A program made the translations under genes and the position numbers. The notes under the pieces are model-generated. The model ran no database searches. It was not told where the DNA came from and saw only the letters and a list, made by a program, of their open reading frames with translations. DNA of 64,000 bases, taken from NCBI GenBank assembly GCA_017418975.1, contig JAFOMG010000024.1:226179-290178 (forward strand), in the 5' to 3' direction. This DNA comes from Sphingomonas sp. GTDB lineage: Bacteria > Pseudomonadota > Alphaproteobacteria > Sphingomonadales > Sphingomonadaceae. Below, one piece after another: positions 18,612 through 25,424 of the stretch; within the stretch, counting starts at the first letter, position 1, and the number at the start of each line of letters is the position of its first letter.

Positions 18612-19670
18612 ATGCTCGGAATAGAGATTACGGACGAAGCCGGTGTTCATGATATCCCAGACCGCTCCGCGCGTATCGCGCGTGATGCAACGGGATTGCG
18701 CTTCATCTGGCTGGAACTGACCCAGCACTGCAATCTTCGATGCCGCCATTGCTACACTACGTCATCGCCAGCCAAACCGCACAACGATATTGATTGGCTT
18801 GGCTTGCTTGTTGAAGCGAAGGCGTTGGGCTGCGAGGGCGTGCAGTTTATCGGCGGCGAGCCGCTGACGCATCCCAAGGTCCAGGAATATGTCACGTTCG
18901 CCGGCGAGAACGGGTTCGCGGATATCGAGATATTCTCGAATGCCGCCCTCCTGAGCGAGGAAATGTGCCGGCTCATGTCCAAATTTGGCGCGCGGCTCGC
19001 GACGTCGTTCTACTCCGCCGATGCTCGCAAGCACGATGCGATAACGCTCACCGAGGGGAGCTTTGCGCGGACGGTTGCCGGCATCGAATTGGCGCTCGAG
19101 CATGACATTCCAATTCGAGTGGGCCTGATCAACCTCGAGGACGAGGGGCAGGCTGCCGTTCGAGATGATATCCAGGAAACGATCGGCTATCTTGAACGAC
19201 TTGGCGTCAGCCGCCAGCGGATCGGCATCGATAATGTCAGGCCCGTTGGGCGGGGAAGCAAGATAACGCCCTTCGTATCGCAATCCGAGACGCTGTGCGG
19301 GGGATGCTGGAAGGGAACCCTCGCCGTTTCTTTCGATGGAAATTGCTATCCCTGCATTTTCTCTCGCCACAAGAACGTCGGAAACATTCGGACATCGACG
19401 TTAAGCGAGATTGTGACGAGTGCGGCGCTAACCGACTTCCGCATCGCTTATGCAGAGGAAGCGATTGCGCGCACGATAAATGCCGATTGTACGCCCGAGT
19501 GCAATCCCGCCGGATGCTCGCCGGTGTGCGCGCCCGCCGATCCATCTCCATGCAATCCTTGGGGATGCGGCCCATTGTGCACGCCCGGCACGCCGAGTTG
19601 CATTCCGGGCAATGGCTGCCGGCCCAGCGACGAATGTCCGCCGCACACCTGCCCGCCGCGCACGAATTGA
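18612..19670 (+). CDS. radical SAM/SPASM protein with a C-terminal C-x-P repeat tail
   Basis: A 352-residue enzyme. The radical SAM cluster motif is CNLRCRHC (Cys40, 44, 47) inside a TIM-barrel with GVQFIGGEPLTHP. A SPASM-like region (CGGCWKGTL, NCYPCIFSRHKNVGN, near 229-258) should bind an auxiliary FeS cluster, as in peptide-modifying maturases. From residue 292 to the end the protein turns into a Cys/Pro-rich tail with eleven cysteines, each followed by x-Pro (CTP, CNP, CSP, CAP, CNP, CGP, CTP, CIP, CRP, CPP, CPP). The tail could bind metal or be a built-in substrate. GAGGAGG precedes the ATG. A 92-residue Cys-containing protein starts 6 bases after the stop. Lower GC than its neighbours suggests transfer. 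Confidence 0.88.
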   Translation: MLGIEITDEAGVHDIPDRSARIARDATGLRFIWLELTQHCNLRCRHCYTTSSPAKPHNDIDWLGLLVEAKALGCEGVQFIGGEPLTHPKVQEYVTFAGENGFADIEIFSNAALLSEEMCRLMSKFGARLATSFYSADARKHDAITLTEGSFARTVAGIELALEHDIPIRVGLINLEDEGQAAVRDDIQETIGYLERLGVSRQRIGIDNVRPVGRGSKITPFVSQSETLCGGCWKGTLAVSFDGNCYPCIFSRHKNVGNIRTSTLSEIVTSAALTDFRIAYAEEAIARTINADCTPECNPAGCSPVCAPADPSPCNPWGCGPLCTPGTPSCIPGNGCRPSDECPPHTCPPRTN

Positions 19671-19676
19671 TCGCGC

Positions 19677-19955
19677 ATGCCCTGGTTCAAATATGGCGAC
19701 TATCTCAAGCATTGCGATCAGCCCTGCTATGATGAAGTGCTCGCAACGGGGAGTCCGGTTGCGTATCAGGGCATTTATCAATGCTCGAGGTGCAGCGGTG
19801 AAATCGCGATGCGGCCGGGCCAGCGCCTGCCCGAGCACATCGAATGCAACGCGCTCGGAAAAGTGGGTTGGCGGCTTCTCGTGTTCGCGGACTCAAAGCC
19901 AAAATGGTCTGGAACGCTAAAGAATCCGAACTGGACCGACGACGTCGACACCTAG
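19677..19955 (+). CDS. small Cys-containing (zinc-ribbon-like) partner of the radical SAM protein
   Basis: A 92-residue protein beginning MPWFKYGDYLKHCDQPCYDE, with CDQPC, CSRCSG and a later Cys in HIECNALG. The spacing suggests a small zinc ribbon. GIYQCSRCSGEIAMRPGQ and WRLLVFADS look like folded core segments. It starts 6 bases after the radical SAM stop, so the two are almost certainly co-translated. It could deliver substrate or be the substrate. I do not recognise a named family. It converges on the bufC gene. Confidence 0.68.
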   Translation: MPWFKYGDYLKHCDQPCYDEVLATGSPVAYQGIYQCSRCSGEIAMRPGQRLPEHIECNALGKVGWRLLVFADSKPKWSGTLKNPNWTDDVDT

Positions 19956-19994
19956 GCTCAGGCCCCGTGTCGATGACCGCCAAGTGCTGAAATG

Positions 19995-20744
19995 CTAATC
20001 GGCGCCGACGATAAGTCCGTCGGATAGCCACTGGCCCAGCATCGCGCCGGCACGCACAACGCCGGTGTCTTCGCCAAGCGCCTCGGCCAGCGCGGCGCAC
20101 AGGCCCGCGAACGGCACGCCCGCCCGCGCCCATAGCACCGCCTGGCGTTCGAGTTGGTCGATGGCGCGGAAGCGCGGTGCCTCCCCGTCACGCCAGGCCA
20201 GGATCGCGCCCACTTCCGGCAGCTGGGCGACTGCGGGCGGCTCCACGCCCTCCGCCAGTGCCGACCAGATCGCGGGCGCATTGGTGGTCAGGTCGGCAAG
20301 GTCCAGCGAAGGCGAGAAGCCCAGCACGACACGATCCCAGTCGACCGCGCCGAGATCCGCGACGGTAAGCGCCGCAGCATCGGGCGCGACAAAGGCATCG
20401 GCAAGCGCCAGGTCGATCCAGGCGAGCTCGGCGACCTCCGGATCGGCGGGATACAGCAGCGCCAGCGTCGCGGGAAAATCGCGCGGATAGGCGTCGAGCG
20501 TCCAGCTGCTCGGCTGCACGCGGGCAACATGCGCGACCACCGCCTGGTGGAATGCATCCCCGCCGATCCAGTCGCGCGTCCGGCCGAAACTCTCCTCCAA
20601 GCAGGCGGCAAGCTGCGCGCGGAAATTGTTCTGATGGATGCGCAGGCCCGGGGCGACATCGTCTCCGCCCAGCCGACCGACGGCGGCGTCCTCCTCGCGC
20701 GCCAGCCAGGCGCGCATGTCGCGCTGCACGTCGAGCAGGCTCAC
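19995..20744 (-). CDS. bufC: BufC-like protein with DUF2063 (DNA-binding-like) domain
   Basis: A 249-residue protein. The N-terminal DUF2063 region is LLDVQRDMRAWLAREED, followed by IHQNNFRAQLAACLEESFGR, then VAHVARVQPSSWTLDAYPRD and FPATLALLYPADPEVAELAW. The C-terminal part is a helical domain. In bufferin systems BufC partners the multinuclear iron oxidase BufB and binds or presents the precursor peptide. The start is a GTG overlapping the bufB stop by 4 bases (GTGA), which explains why no ATG is found. It is the last gene of the bufA2-bufB-bufC operon. Confidence 0.86.
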   Translation of the reverse strand: MSLLDVQRDMRAWLAREEDAAVGRLGGDDVAPGLRIHQNNFRAQLAACLEESFGRTRDWIGGDAFHQAVVAHVARVQPSSWTLDAYPRDFPATLALLYPADPEVAELAWIDLALADAFVAPDAAALTVADLGAVDWDRVVLGFSPSLDLADLTTNAPAIWSALAEGVEPPAVAQLPEVGAILAWRDGEAPRFRAIDQLERQAVLWARAGVPFAGLCAALAEALGEDTGVVRAGAMLGQWLSDGLIVGAD

Positions 20745-21571
20745 GCCGCAGCCCGCCAGCCATCGGCAGCGATGCGCCGGGCGGTGCCAAGCTCCGCTAG
20801 CAGTTCGTGCAGCGGCGGGATCGCATCGTCCCGCTCGATCATCGTCGCGACCGGGCCGAGCCGGGGCAGCACATGGGCATAAAGCTTCCAGACGGGATCG
20901 GGCACCGGCTGGTCGTGCGTGTCGATCAGCAGCTCGGCGCCCTGGCTGTGCCCCGCGAGATGGATCTGGCGCACATGTGCATGCGGAATCCCGTCGAGAT
21001 AGGCGAGAGGATCGAAACCATGGTTGCACGCGCTGACGAAGACGTTGTTGACGTCGAGTAGCAGGCCGCAGCCGGTACTCGCGCAGAGCGCGTCGAGAAA
21101 TGCCCATTCGGTCATGTCGGCACCCGCGAAGTCGATATAGGTCGAGGGGTTCTCGATCAGCATCTCGCGGCCGAGCGCATCCTGAGCGCGCGCGATATTC
21201 TCCGCCACGACGCGCAGCGCCTCCTCCGTATAGGGCAGCGGCAGGAGGTCATGCGAATTGAAGCCCTCGATCCGCGACCAGCTGAGATGATCCGAGACGA
21301 ACAGCGGCTCCACTTCGTCCACCAGCGCGCGCAGCCGCGCGAGATAGGCGCCGTCCAGCCCGTCTGCCGATCCCAGCGACATCGAGACGCCGTGCAGCGC
21401 CACCGGATAGCGCTCGCGCACCTCGCGCAGGATCCGGAGCGGACGCCCACCCTCGACCATGAAATTCTCCGAGATCACTTCGACGAAATCGACGGCGACC
21501 CTGGTTTCCAGGAACTCGGCATAATGCGGCTTGCGCAGGCCAAGGCCGAAGCCGGCAAAGGGAGCAATCAT
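20741..21571 (-). CDS. bufB: BufB-like DUF692 multinuclear non-haem iron oxidase
   Basis: A 276-residue DUF692 (MNIO) enzyme, the family of MbnB. It is expected to install copper-binding heterocycles on cysteines of the neighbouring bufferin peptide. A TIM-barrel start (GFGLGLRKPHYAEFL) is followed by VISENFM, LHGVSMSLGS, VSDHLSW, LIENPSTYIDF, LLDVNNVFVSACNHGFD, QIHLAGHS and DTHDQPV, which carry the conserved His, Glu, Asp and Asn iron ligands. The ATG before IAPFAGFG is used; upstream codons are spacer plus the bufA2 end in another frame. It lies 62 bp after bufA2 and overlaps bufC. Confidence 0.93.
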   Translation of the reverse strand: MIAPFAGFGLGLRKPHYAEFLETRVAVDFVEVISENFMVEGGRPLRILREVRERYPVALHGVSMSLGSADGLDGAYLARLRALVDEVEPLFVSDHLSWSRIEGFNSHDLLPLPYTEEALRVVAENIARAQDALGREMLIENPSTYIDFAGADMTEWAFLDALCASTGCGLLLDVNNVFVSACNHGFDPLAYLDGIPHAHVRQIHLAGHSQGAELLIDTHDQPVPDPVWKLYAHVLPRLGPVATMIERDDAIPPLHELLAELGTARRIAADGWRAAA

Positions 21572-21633
21572 CGTGGCTGTCCTGACTGGGTGGCCGACCC
21601 GGTACCCAGGGAGCGCCGGGCCGGCCGGAGGGA

Positions 21634-21912
21634 TCACTTCGGCGCGGTCAGGCTGCCGCCTGCGGCCTTGCACGCCTTGGCGGTGACTTCCTTGAAGCCC
21701 TGCCCCTTGCAGTCGTTCTGGCCCTTGCAGTCGTTCTTCGCGGTCTTGCAGTCCGAGGTGCCCTTGCAGGTGTTGATGCCGTAGCAATGGACGACCTTGG
21801 CGGCGGCCGCACCGGCGCCCGACTTGGCGATCGCGGCGCTCGGCGCGGCGGCGGTGATGGCGATGACGGCGGCGGAAGCGGCGAGGCTGACGCCGGTGCG
21901 GACGATGGTCAT
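21634..21912 (-). CDS. BufA2-type periplasmic bufferin precursor
   Basis: A 92-residue exported peptide. The signal peptide (VSLAASAAVIAITAAAPSAA, then IAKS) is followed by a core with six cysteines in the pattern HCYGINTCKGTSDCKTAKND, then CKGQNDCKGQGF and KAC near the end. Regular CKG repeats are the expected sites of MNIO modification into copper ligands. By family it acts as a periplasmic copper buffer. Its own SigF-type promoter lies 44-69 bp upstream. It is the first gene of an operon with bufB and bufC. A second, different bufferin (bufA1) lies 1.5 kb away on the other strand. Confidence 0.88.
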   Translation of the reverse strand: MTIVRTGVSLAASAAVIAITAAAPSAAIAKSGAGAAAAKVVHCYGINTCKGTSDCKTAKNDCKGQNDCKGQGFKEVTAKACKAAGGSLTAPK

Positions 21913-21955
21913 TGGGGATACTCCAGAATAGGGTTCGCCGGATTGGCTCTCCCTA

Positions 21956-21981
21956 TTCGCGCCGCCCCGCCGCGCGGTTAC
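21956..21981 (-). promoter_or_regulatory. SigF-type promoter of the bufA2-bufB-bufC operon
   Basis: On the reverse strand GTAACC (21981-21976) is followed after exactly 16 bases by CGAA (21959-21956), 44 bp before the bufA2 start. The same two boxes with the same 16-base spacer precede sigF and bufA1, matching the motif I recall for Caulobacter SigF promoters. Confidence 0.75.
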
Positions 21982-21995
21982 GGACTCGTGCGAAA

Positions 21996-22637
21996 TTACC
22001 AGCGCAGCAGCCGCGGACCGAGCAGCGCGCCAAGCGAGGCAGCCAGCAAAATGCCCAGCGAATACCAGGTCAGCACGAAGATCGCCGACACCTCGGGGCA
22101 GTGCATGCAATAGACCGTCGCGGCGAAGGCGCCCGCGGCGAGACCCGCCGCCGCACCGGCTGCGCGCAGCCGGGTCGGTGCCAGCCGGCGGAACGACCAC
22201 AGCAGACCGACGAAGATCGGCATCGCCAGCGCCAGCACCAGCCAGGGGCAGATCATCCAGCTGTGCCCGAGCCACATCGCCAGCCATTCGCCGGGCGGCG
22301 TGCGTGCCAGCTCAGCAAGGCCGAGAAGCGCGAGCAGGCTTACCGGCACCGCCAGCAGCCAGGCCCAGCGCAGCCGGGCGCTGTCCGGCCGGGCGAGCTG
22401 CACCACCATCACCACCGCCGCGATCGCGAGCGAGAAGGTATAGCTCCACTTCACCCAAAAGGCCGTGCCGCGCATCGCCAGACCGAGGTCCGGGCGAATG
22501 CCGAGGACCAGCGCGACCAACGTCATCGAGACGATTGCGCCCAATGCGATGCCGATTCCGAGCCGCCAGCCGACTGCGCGGCGGCGTACCGGCGGCACGT
22601 CGCTGGAGAGCCGGGCGATGAGATCGTCGGTGTTCAT
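21996..22637 (-). CDS. nrsF: NrsF family (DUF1109) anti-sigma factor
   Basis: A 213-residue polytopic membrane protein with about six hydrophobic helices, for example IGIALGAIVSMTLVALVLGI, WLLAVPVSLLALLGLAELA and ILLAASLGALLGPRLL. It begins MNTDDLIARLSSDVPPVRRR. A conserved Cys pair, YCMHCPE near residue 180, lies at a membrane edge. DUF1109/NrsF proteins hold SigF inactive and sense metals or oxidants through such cysteines. It overlaps sigF by ATGA and has a GGGAGGGG ribosome site. Confidence 0.92.
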   Translation of the reverse strand: MNTDDLIARLSSDVPPVRRRAVGWRLGIGIALGAIVSMTLVALVLGIRPDLGLAMRGTAFWVKWSYTFSLAIAAVVMVVQLARPDSARLRWAWLLAVPVSLLALLGLAELARTPPGEWLAMWLGHSWMICPWLVLALAMPIFVGLLWSFRRLAPTRLRAAGAAAGLAAGAFAATVYCMHCPEVSAIFVLTWYSLGILLAASLGALLGPRLLRW

Positions 22638-23173
22638 CGCGCCCCTCCCTGGATACGTGCCATCAGTGCCTTCAGCCCGCGATGTACCGATACCTTCACG
22701 TCGGACTCGCCGATCCCTCCGGCTGCGGCCGCCTCGGCGACGCTCAGACCCTCGATCCGCGTCGCGCGGATCATGCTGGCCTGTTTCGGCGGAAGGATCG
22801 CGAGCAACTCCTCGACATCGAGGCGGGCGGTGATCGCCGGCTCCTGATCCTCTGCCAGCAGCACATCCTCCAGCCCCTCGATCGGCTGGAGGCGGCGGAC
22901 GCGGCGGAAATGATCCACCATCTTGTAGCGGGCGATCGCGAACAGCCATGCCGTGAAGGCACGGTCGCGGTCATAGGTGGCGCGGCGGACATGCACCGCG
23001 ATCAGCGTTTCCTGCACAAGATCCTCGATATCGTCGTCGGCGCCCTTGGCACGGCGCCGGTAGAAACCACGCAGCACCGGCACGAGCAGGCGCAGCAATG
23101 CCGCATGCGCCGCGGCGTCGCCGCCGAGCCCATCCACCATCAGTCCGCGCAGCACGTCCTCGTCCGCTCGCAT
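22634..23173 (-). CDS. sigF: ECF sigma factor of the SigF type
   Basis: A 179-residue ECF sigma factor. Region 2 spans LLRLLVPVLRGFYRRRAKGA, DDIEDLVQETLIAVHVRR and FTAWLFAIARYKMVDHFRRV. Region 4 is LPPKQASMIRATRIEGLSVA followed by AAAGGIGESDVKVSVHRGLK. It pairs with the overlapping NrsF-type anti-sigma. The gene is preceded by AAGGAGGAGGA and by a GTAACC-N16-CGAA promoter, so it is likely autoregulated. The same promoter form precedes both bufferin genes, which makes the whole 20-24 kb block one regulon. By analogy with Caulobacter, inducers would be heavy metals or oxidants. Confidence 0.93.
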   Translation of the reverse strand: MRADEDVLRGLMVDGLGGDAAAHAALLRLLVPVLRGFYRRRAKGADDDIEDLVQETLIAVHVRRATYDRDRAFTAWLFAIARYKMVDHFRRVRRLQPIEGLEDVLLAEDQEPAITARLDVEELLAILPPKQASMIRATRIEGLSVAEAAAAGGIGESDVKVSVHRGLKALMARIQGGAR

Positions 23174-23193
23174 TCCTCCTCCTTGTGGGGGAG

Positions 23194-23219
23194 TTCGGCG
23201 TAGCCGGGTGAGAGGTTAC
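23194..23219 (-). promoter_or_regulatory. SigF-type promoter of sigF-nrsF
   Basis: Reverse-strand GTAACC (23219-23214), a 16-base spacer and CGAA (23197-23194), 20 bp before the sigF start codon. The match implies autoregulation. The element is back-to-back with the bufA1 promoter. Confidence 0.72.
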
Positions 23220-23251
23220 ACGGCACCGCCAGATATTTTCGCGACGGCCTT

Positions 23252-23277
23252 GTAACGCACCGCGCACGCCCAGCGAA
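23252..23277 (+). promoter_or_regulatory. SigF-type promoter of bufA1-doxX
   Basis: GTAACG (23252-23257), a 16-base spacer and CGAA (23274-23277) lie 107 bp upstream of bufA1. It differs from the other two copies only in the last base of the -35 box. It is divergent from the sigF promoter, with 32 bp between the -35 boxes. Confidence 0.7.
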
Positions 23278-23384
23278 CTGGCAGGGTGATCGGCTTCTCC
23301 CGCCTCCTCGCCGATCACCGCGCGGCCCGGCTTCCCCCGGCACGGGCCGCGCGCCGGAGGCATGGATCAAGAAGGACGGATATC

Positions 23385-23663
23385 ATGCGTTCGACCAACG
23401 CCACGCTTGCCGCCACGCTCGCCATCGCCGTCGCGGGTGCGGCACTCGCCCCCGCCGCCTCCGCCCAGACCAAGCCCGCGATGGAGAAATGCTACGGCGT
23501 CTCCCTCGCCGGCAAGAACGACTGCAAGGCGGGTGCCGGCACCAGCTGCGCCGGTACCTCGAAGGTGAACTATCAGGGCAATGCCTGGAAGCTGGTCAAG
23601 GCCGGCACCTGCACCACGATCAAGACGCCCAAGGGCAATGGTTCGCTGGCGCCCAAGGCCTGA
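23385..23663 (+). CDS. BufA1-type (DUF2282) periplasmic bufferin precursor
   Basis: A 92-residue DUF2282 protein. The signal peptide ends LAPAASAQ. The core carries four cysteines: [20 protein letters not shown], then [15 protein letters not shown] and [12 protein letters not shown]. That is the standard BufA1 (GigA-like) layout. By family it is exported and modified by the MNIO enzyme to bind copper. GAAGGACGG precedes the ATG. No second bufB/bufC follows; doxX is next, so this peptide may use the enzymes of the facing bufA2 operon. Confidence 0.92.
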   Translation: MRSTNATLAATLAIAVAGAALAPAASAQTKPAMEKCYGVSLAGKNDCKAGAGTSCAGTSKVNYQGNAWKLVKAGTCTTIKTPKGNGSLAPKA

Positions 23664-23722
23664 TGTCACGCGGCCGGGGCGCCTGGCCGCGCGCCCGGCC
23701 GCCGCTTTCGGAGACTCTCCAC

Positions 23723-24178
23723 ATGACTTCGCCGGCTGCGCTTTACATGCGCCTCACCCGCCGCGTCTCCTCGCTGGTACCGGATGCGCTGCTGCTGCTC
23801 CTCGCGCGGCTGGGCATTGCCGGCGTGTTCTTCATGTCGGGCCGCACCAAAGTGGACGGCATCCTGCACATCACCGACGGTACCTACGAACTATTCCGCA
23901 CCGAATATGCGCTGCCCTTGGTCCCGCCCGGGATCGCGGCGGTGGCGGCGACCTGGTCGGAACATGTTTTCTCGATCCTGCTCGTGCTGGGCCTGGCAAC
24001 ACGCGTCTCGGCGTTCGCACTGTTCATGATGACGTTGGTAATCGAGGTCTTCGTCTATCCCGACGCCTGGCCGACGCATCTCAGCTGGGCGGCGATCCTG
24101 CTGCCGCTCATGGCGCGCGGCGGCGGCGCATGGTCGCTTGATGCCGTTTTCGGTCGGCGCCTAGGGTCAGGACCATAG
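23723..24178 (+). CDS. DoxX family membrane protein of the bufferin locus, 3' end altered by an IS
   Basis: A 151-residue integral membrane protein with about four helices (DALLLLLARLGIAGVFFMSG, FSILLVLGLATRVSAFALFM, LSWAAILLPLMA). DoxX-type genes are usual partners of bufferin and gig operons and are thought to have redox or electron-transfer roles. I use the ATG after GGAGA at 23710; an ATG overlapping the bufA1 stop is an alternative. The last four codons (GSGP) and the stop are encoded by the end of the IS that begins at 24164, so the native C-terminus has been replaced, probably with little loss. Confidence 0.85.
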   Translation: MTSPAALYMRLTRRVSSLVPDALLLLLARLGIAGVFFMSGRTKVDGILHITDGTYELFRTEYALPLVPPGIAAVAATWSEHVFSILLVLGLATRVSAFALFMMTLVIEVFVYPDAWPTHLSWAAILLPLMARGGGAWSLDAVFGRRLGSGP

Positions 24179-24997
24179 GTCATAGCCAGAAGATGACGGT
24201 GGCAGCGAGGGCGATGGCGGAGAAGAACGCGGTTGGGCATCGGTCGTAGCGTGTGGCGACACGGCGCCAGTCCTTCAGACGTCCGAACATGATCTCGATG
24301 CGGTTGCGGCGACGGTAGCGGCGCTTGTCGTATTTGATAGGTTCGTTGCGCGATTTTCGGACTGGAATACAGGGCCTTACGCCTTTCTCCTGCAGCGTGT
24401 CCCTGAACCGGTCGGCGTCATAGCCCCGGTCGCCGAGCAGCCATTGCGCCTTGGGCAACTCGTCGAGCAGCGCGGCTGCGCCGATATAATCACTGACCTG
24501 GCCAGCGGTCATGAAGAAGCTCAAGGGACGGCCGTTGGCATCGGTAATGGCATGGAGCTTGGTGTTCATGCCTCCTTTGGTGCGGCCGATCAGGCGCCCG
24601 AGATCCCCCTTTTTACCGCCAGGCTCGAGGCCGTGCGGTGCGCCTTCAGATAAGTCGCGTCGATCATCACCGTCCGGCGCTCGGCGCCCGCAGAGGACAG
24701 CCCCTCCATCATCCGAGTGAAGACCCCCATCTCACTCCACCGCTTCCAGCGGTTATCGAGCGTCTTGTGCGGCTCATAATCCTTCGGCGCATCCCGCCAG
24801 CGCAGCCCGTTACGGTTCACGAAGATGATCCCGCTGAGCACCCGCCGATCATCCACCCGCGGCCTGCCGTGGCTCCTCGGGAAATACGGCGCGAGCCGCA
24901 CCATCTGCTCATCCGTCAGCCATACAGATCGCTCAAATCCAGTCTCCTCACCGAGCCTGAATCAGATCGCAGCCCTCACATCAATGGGGCCTGACCC
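24164..24997 (-). mobile_element. IS5-family insertion sequence (IS427-group-like)
   Basis: An 834-bp element with terminal inverted repeats starting GGGTCAGGACC on the left and GGGTCAGGCCC on the right. It is flanked by TA on both sides (24162-24163 and 24998-24999), the target duplication typical of this group. It carries one transposase in two reading frames on the reverse strand. It lies between doxX and the first codons of an integrase gene. Confidence 0.85.
24180..24904 (-). CDS. IS5-family transposase in two frames (programmed -1 frameshift)
   Basis: The first frame (24590-24904) reads VRLAPYFPRSHGRPRVDDRR, RWRDAPKDYEPHKTLDNRWK and VMIDATYLKAHRT, which gives the first catalytic Asp. 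It then stops. The second frame (24180-24569) gives GDRGYDADRF and RRNRIEIMFGRLKDWRRVAT, the second Asp and the Glu of a DDE transposase. The frames meet at A5G5 (24608-24617), a plausible -1 slippery site. Upstream, the usual SDLYWLTDEQ reads as SDLYG-stop because one base is missing, so the normal start is lost and translation would have to begin at an internal ATG. The copy may be inactive. Confidence 0.82.
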
Positions 24998-25037
24998 TAG
25001 GCTTGGCGTTGCGGATCGCAATATCCGAGAGGGGCAT
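24998..25037 (-). pseudogene. 5' remnant of a tyrosine integrase gene cut by the IS
   Basis: The reverse-strand ATG at 25037 opens MPLSDIAIRNAKPR, the start of the arm-binding (DUF4102) domain found in P4-type tyrosine integrases. The reading ends at the IS border. The rest of the gene is absent on the far side, where doxX begins, so sequence was deleted or rearranged. A tRNA-Leu 3' fragment lies about 165 bp upstream, the usual layout for an island integrase next to its att site. Confidence 0.7.
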
Positions 25038-25200
25038 GTGGGGGCCTTTTCCAGACGACTTGCCCGAGCCCCCCCGGCAGAGCTCCCAAAAGCCACTGGA
25101 TCGAGGCGATTGGACGCGAACAAGCCCGGTCGGCTGGGTGCCGATTTTTTCGCAGATTTCCGGGGTTTGTTCAACTGTCGCGATCATCTGCGAACAGGAA

Positions 25201-25224
25201 AATGGTGCCAGAAGAGGACTCGAA
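25201..25224. other. attL: fragment of the tRNA-Leu 3' end
   Basis: The 24 bases match the terminal 3' part of the tRNA-Leu at 47046-47132 in the same orientation, with one missing C (GGTGCC against GGTGCCC). The exact shared block is CCAGAAGAGGACTCGAA. It marks the left end of a 21.8-kb integrated element whose right end is the intact tRNA gene next to the integrase. Confidence 0.8.
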
Positions 25225-25424
25225 TATTTTCTATAAGTAGCTGTAATATAGCGATATTTCTACTTAGCAGTTCAGAAAAGCCCCTCCTTGAGCCCCAGCT
25301 GACGTGGAGATGGGACGACCTTACTGAAATACACCATCACGCAACGGCATTGATCGCGCAGCTCGCGCCCGCTTGCACCGTCCCGTTCCTCAGATTAGCC
25401 ATCGTTGACTTTTGTAGGGGTGGG

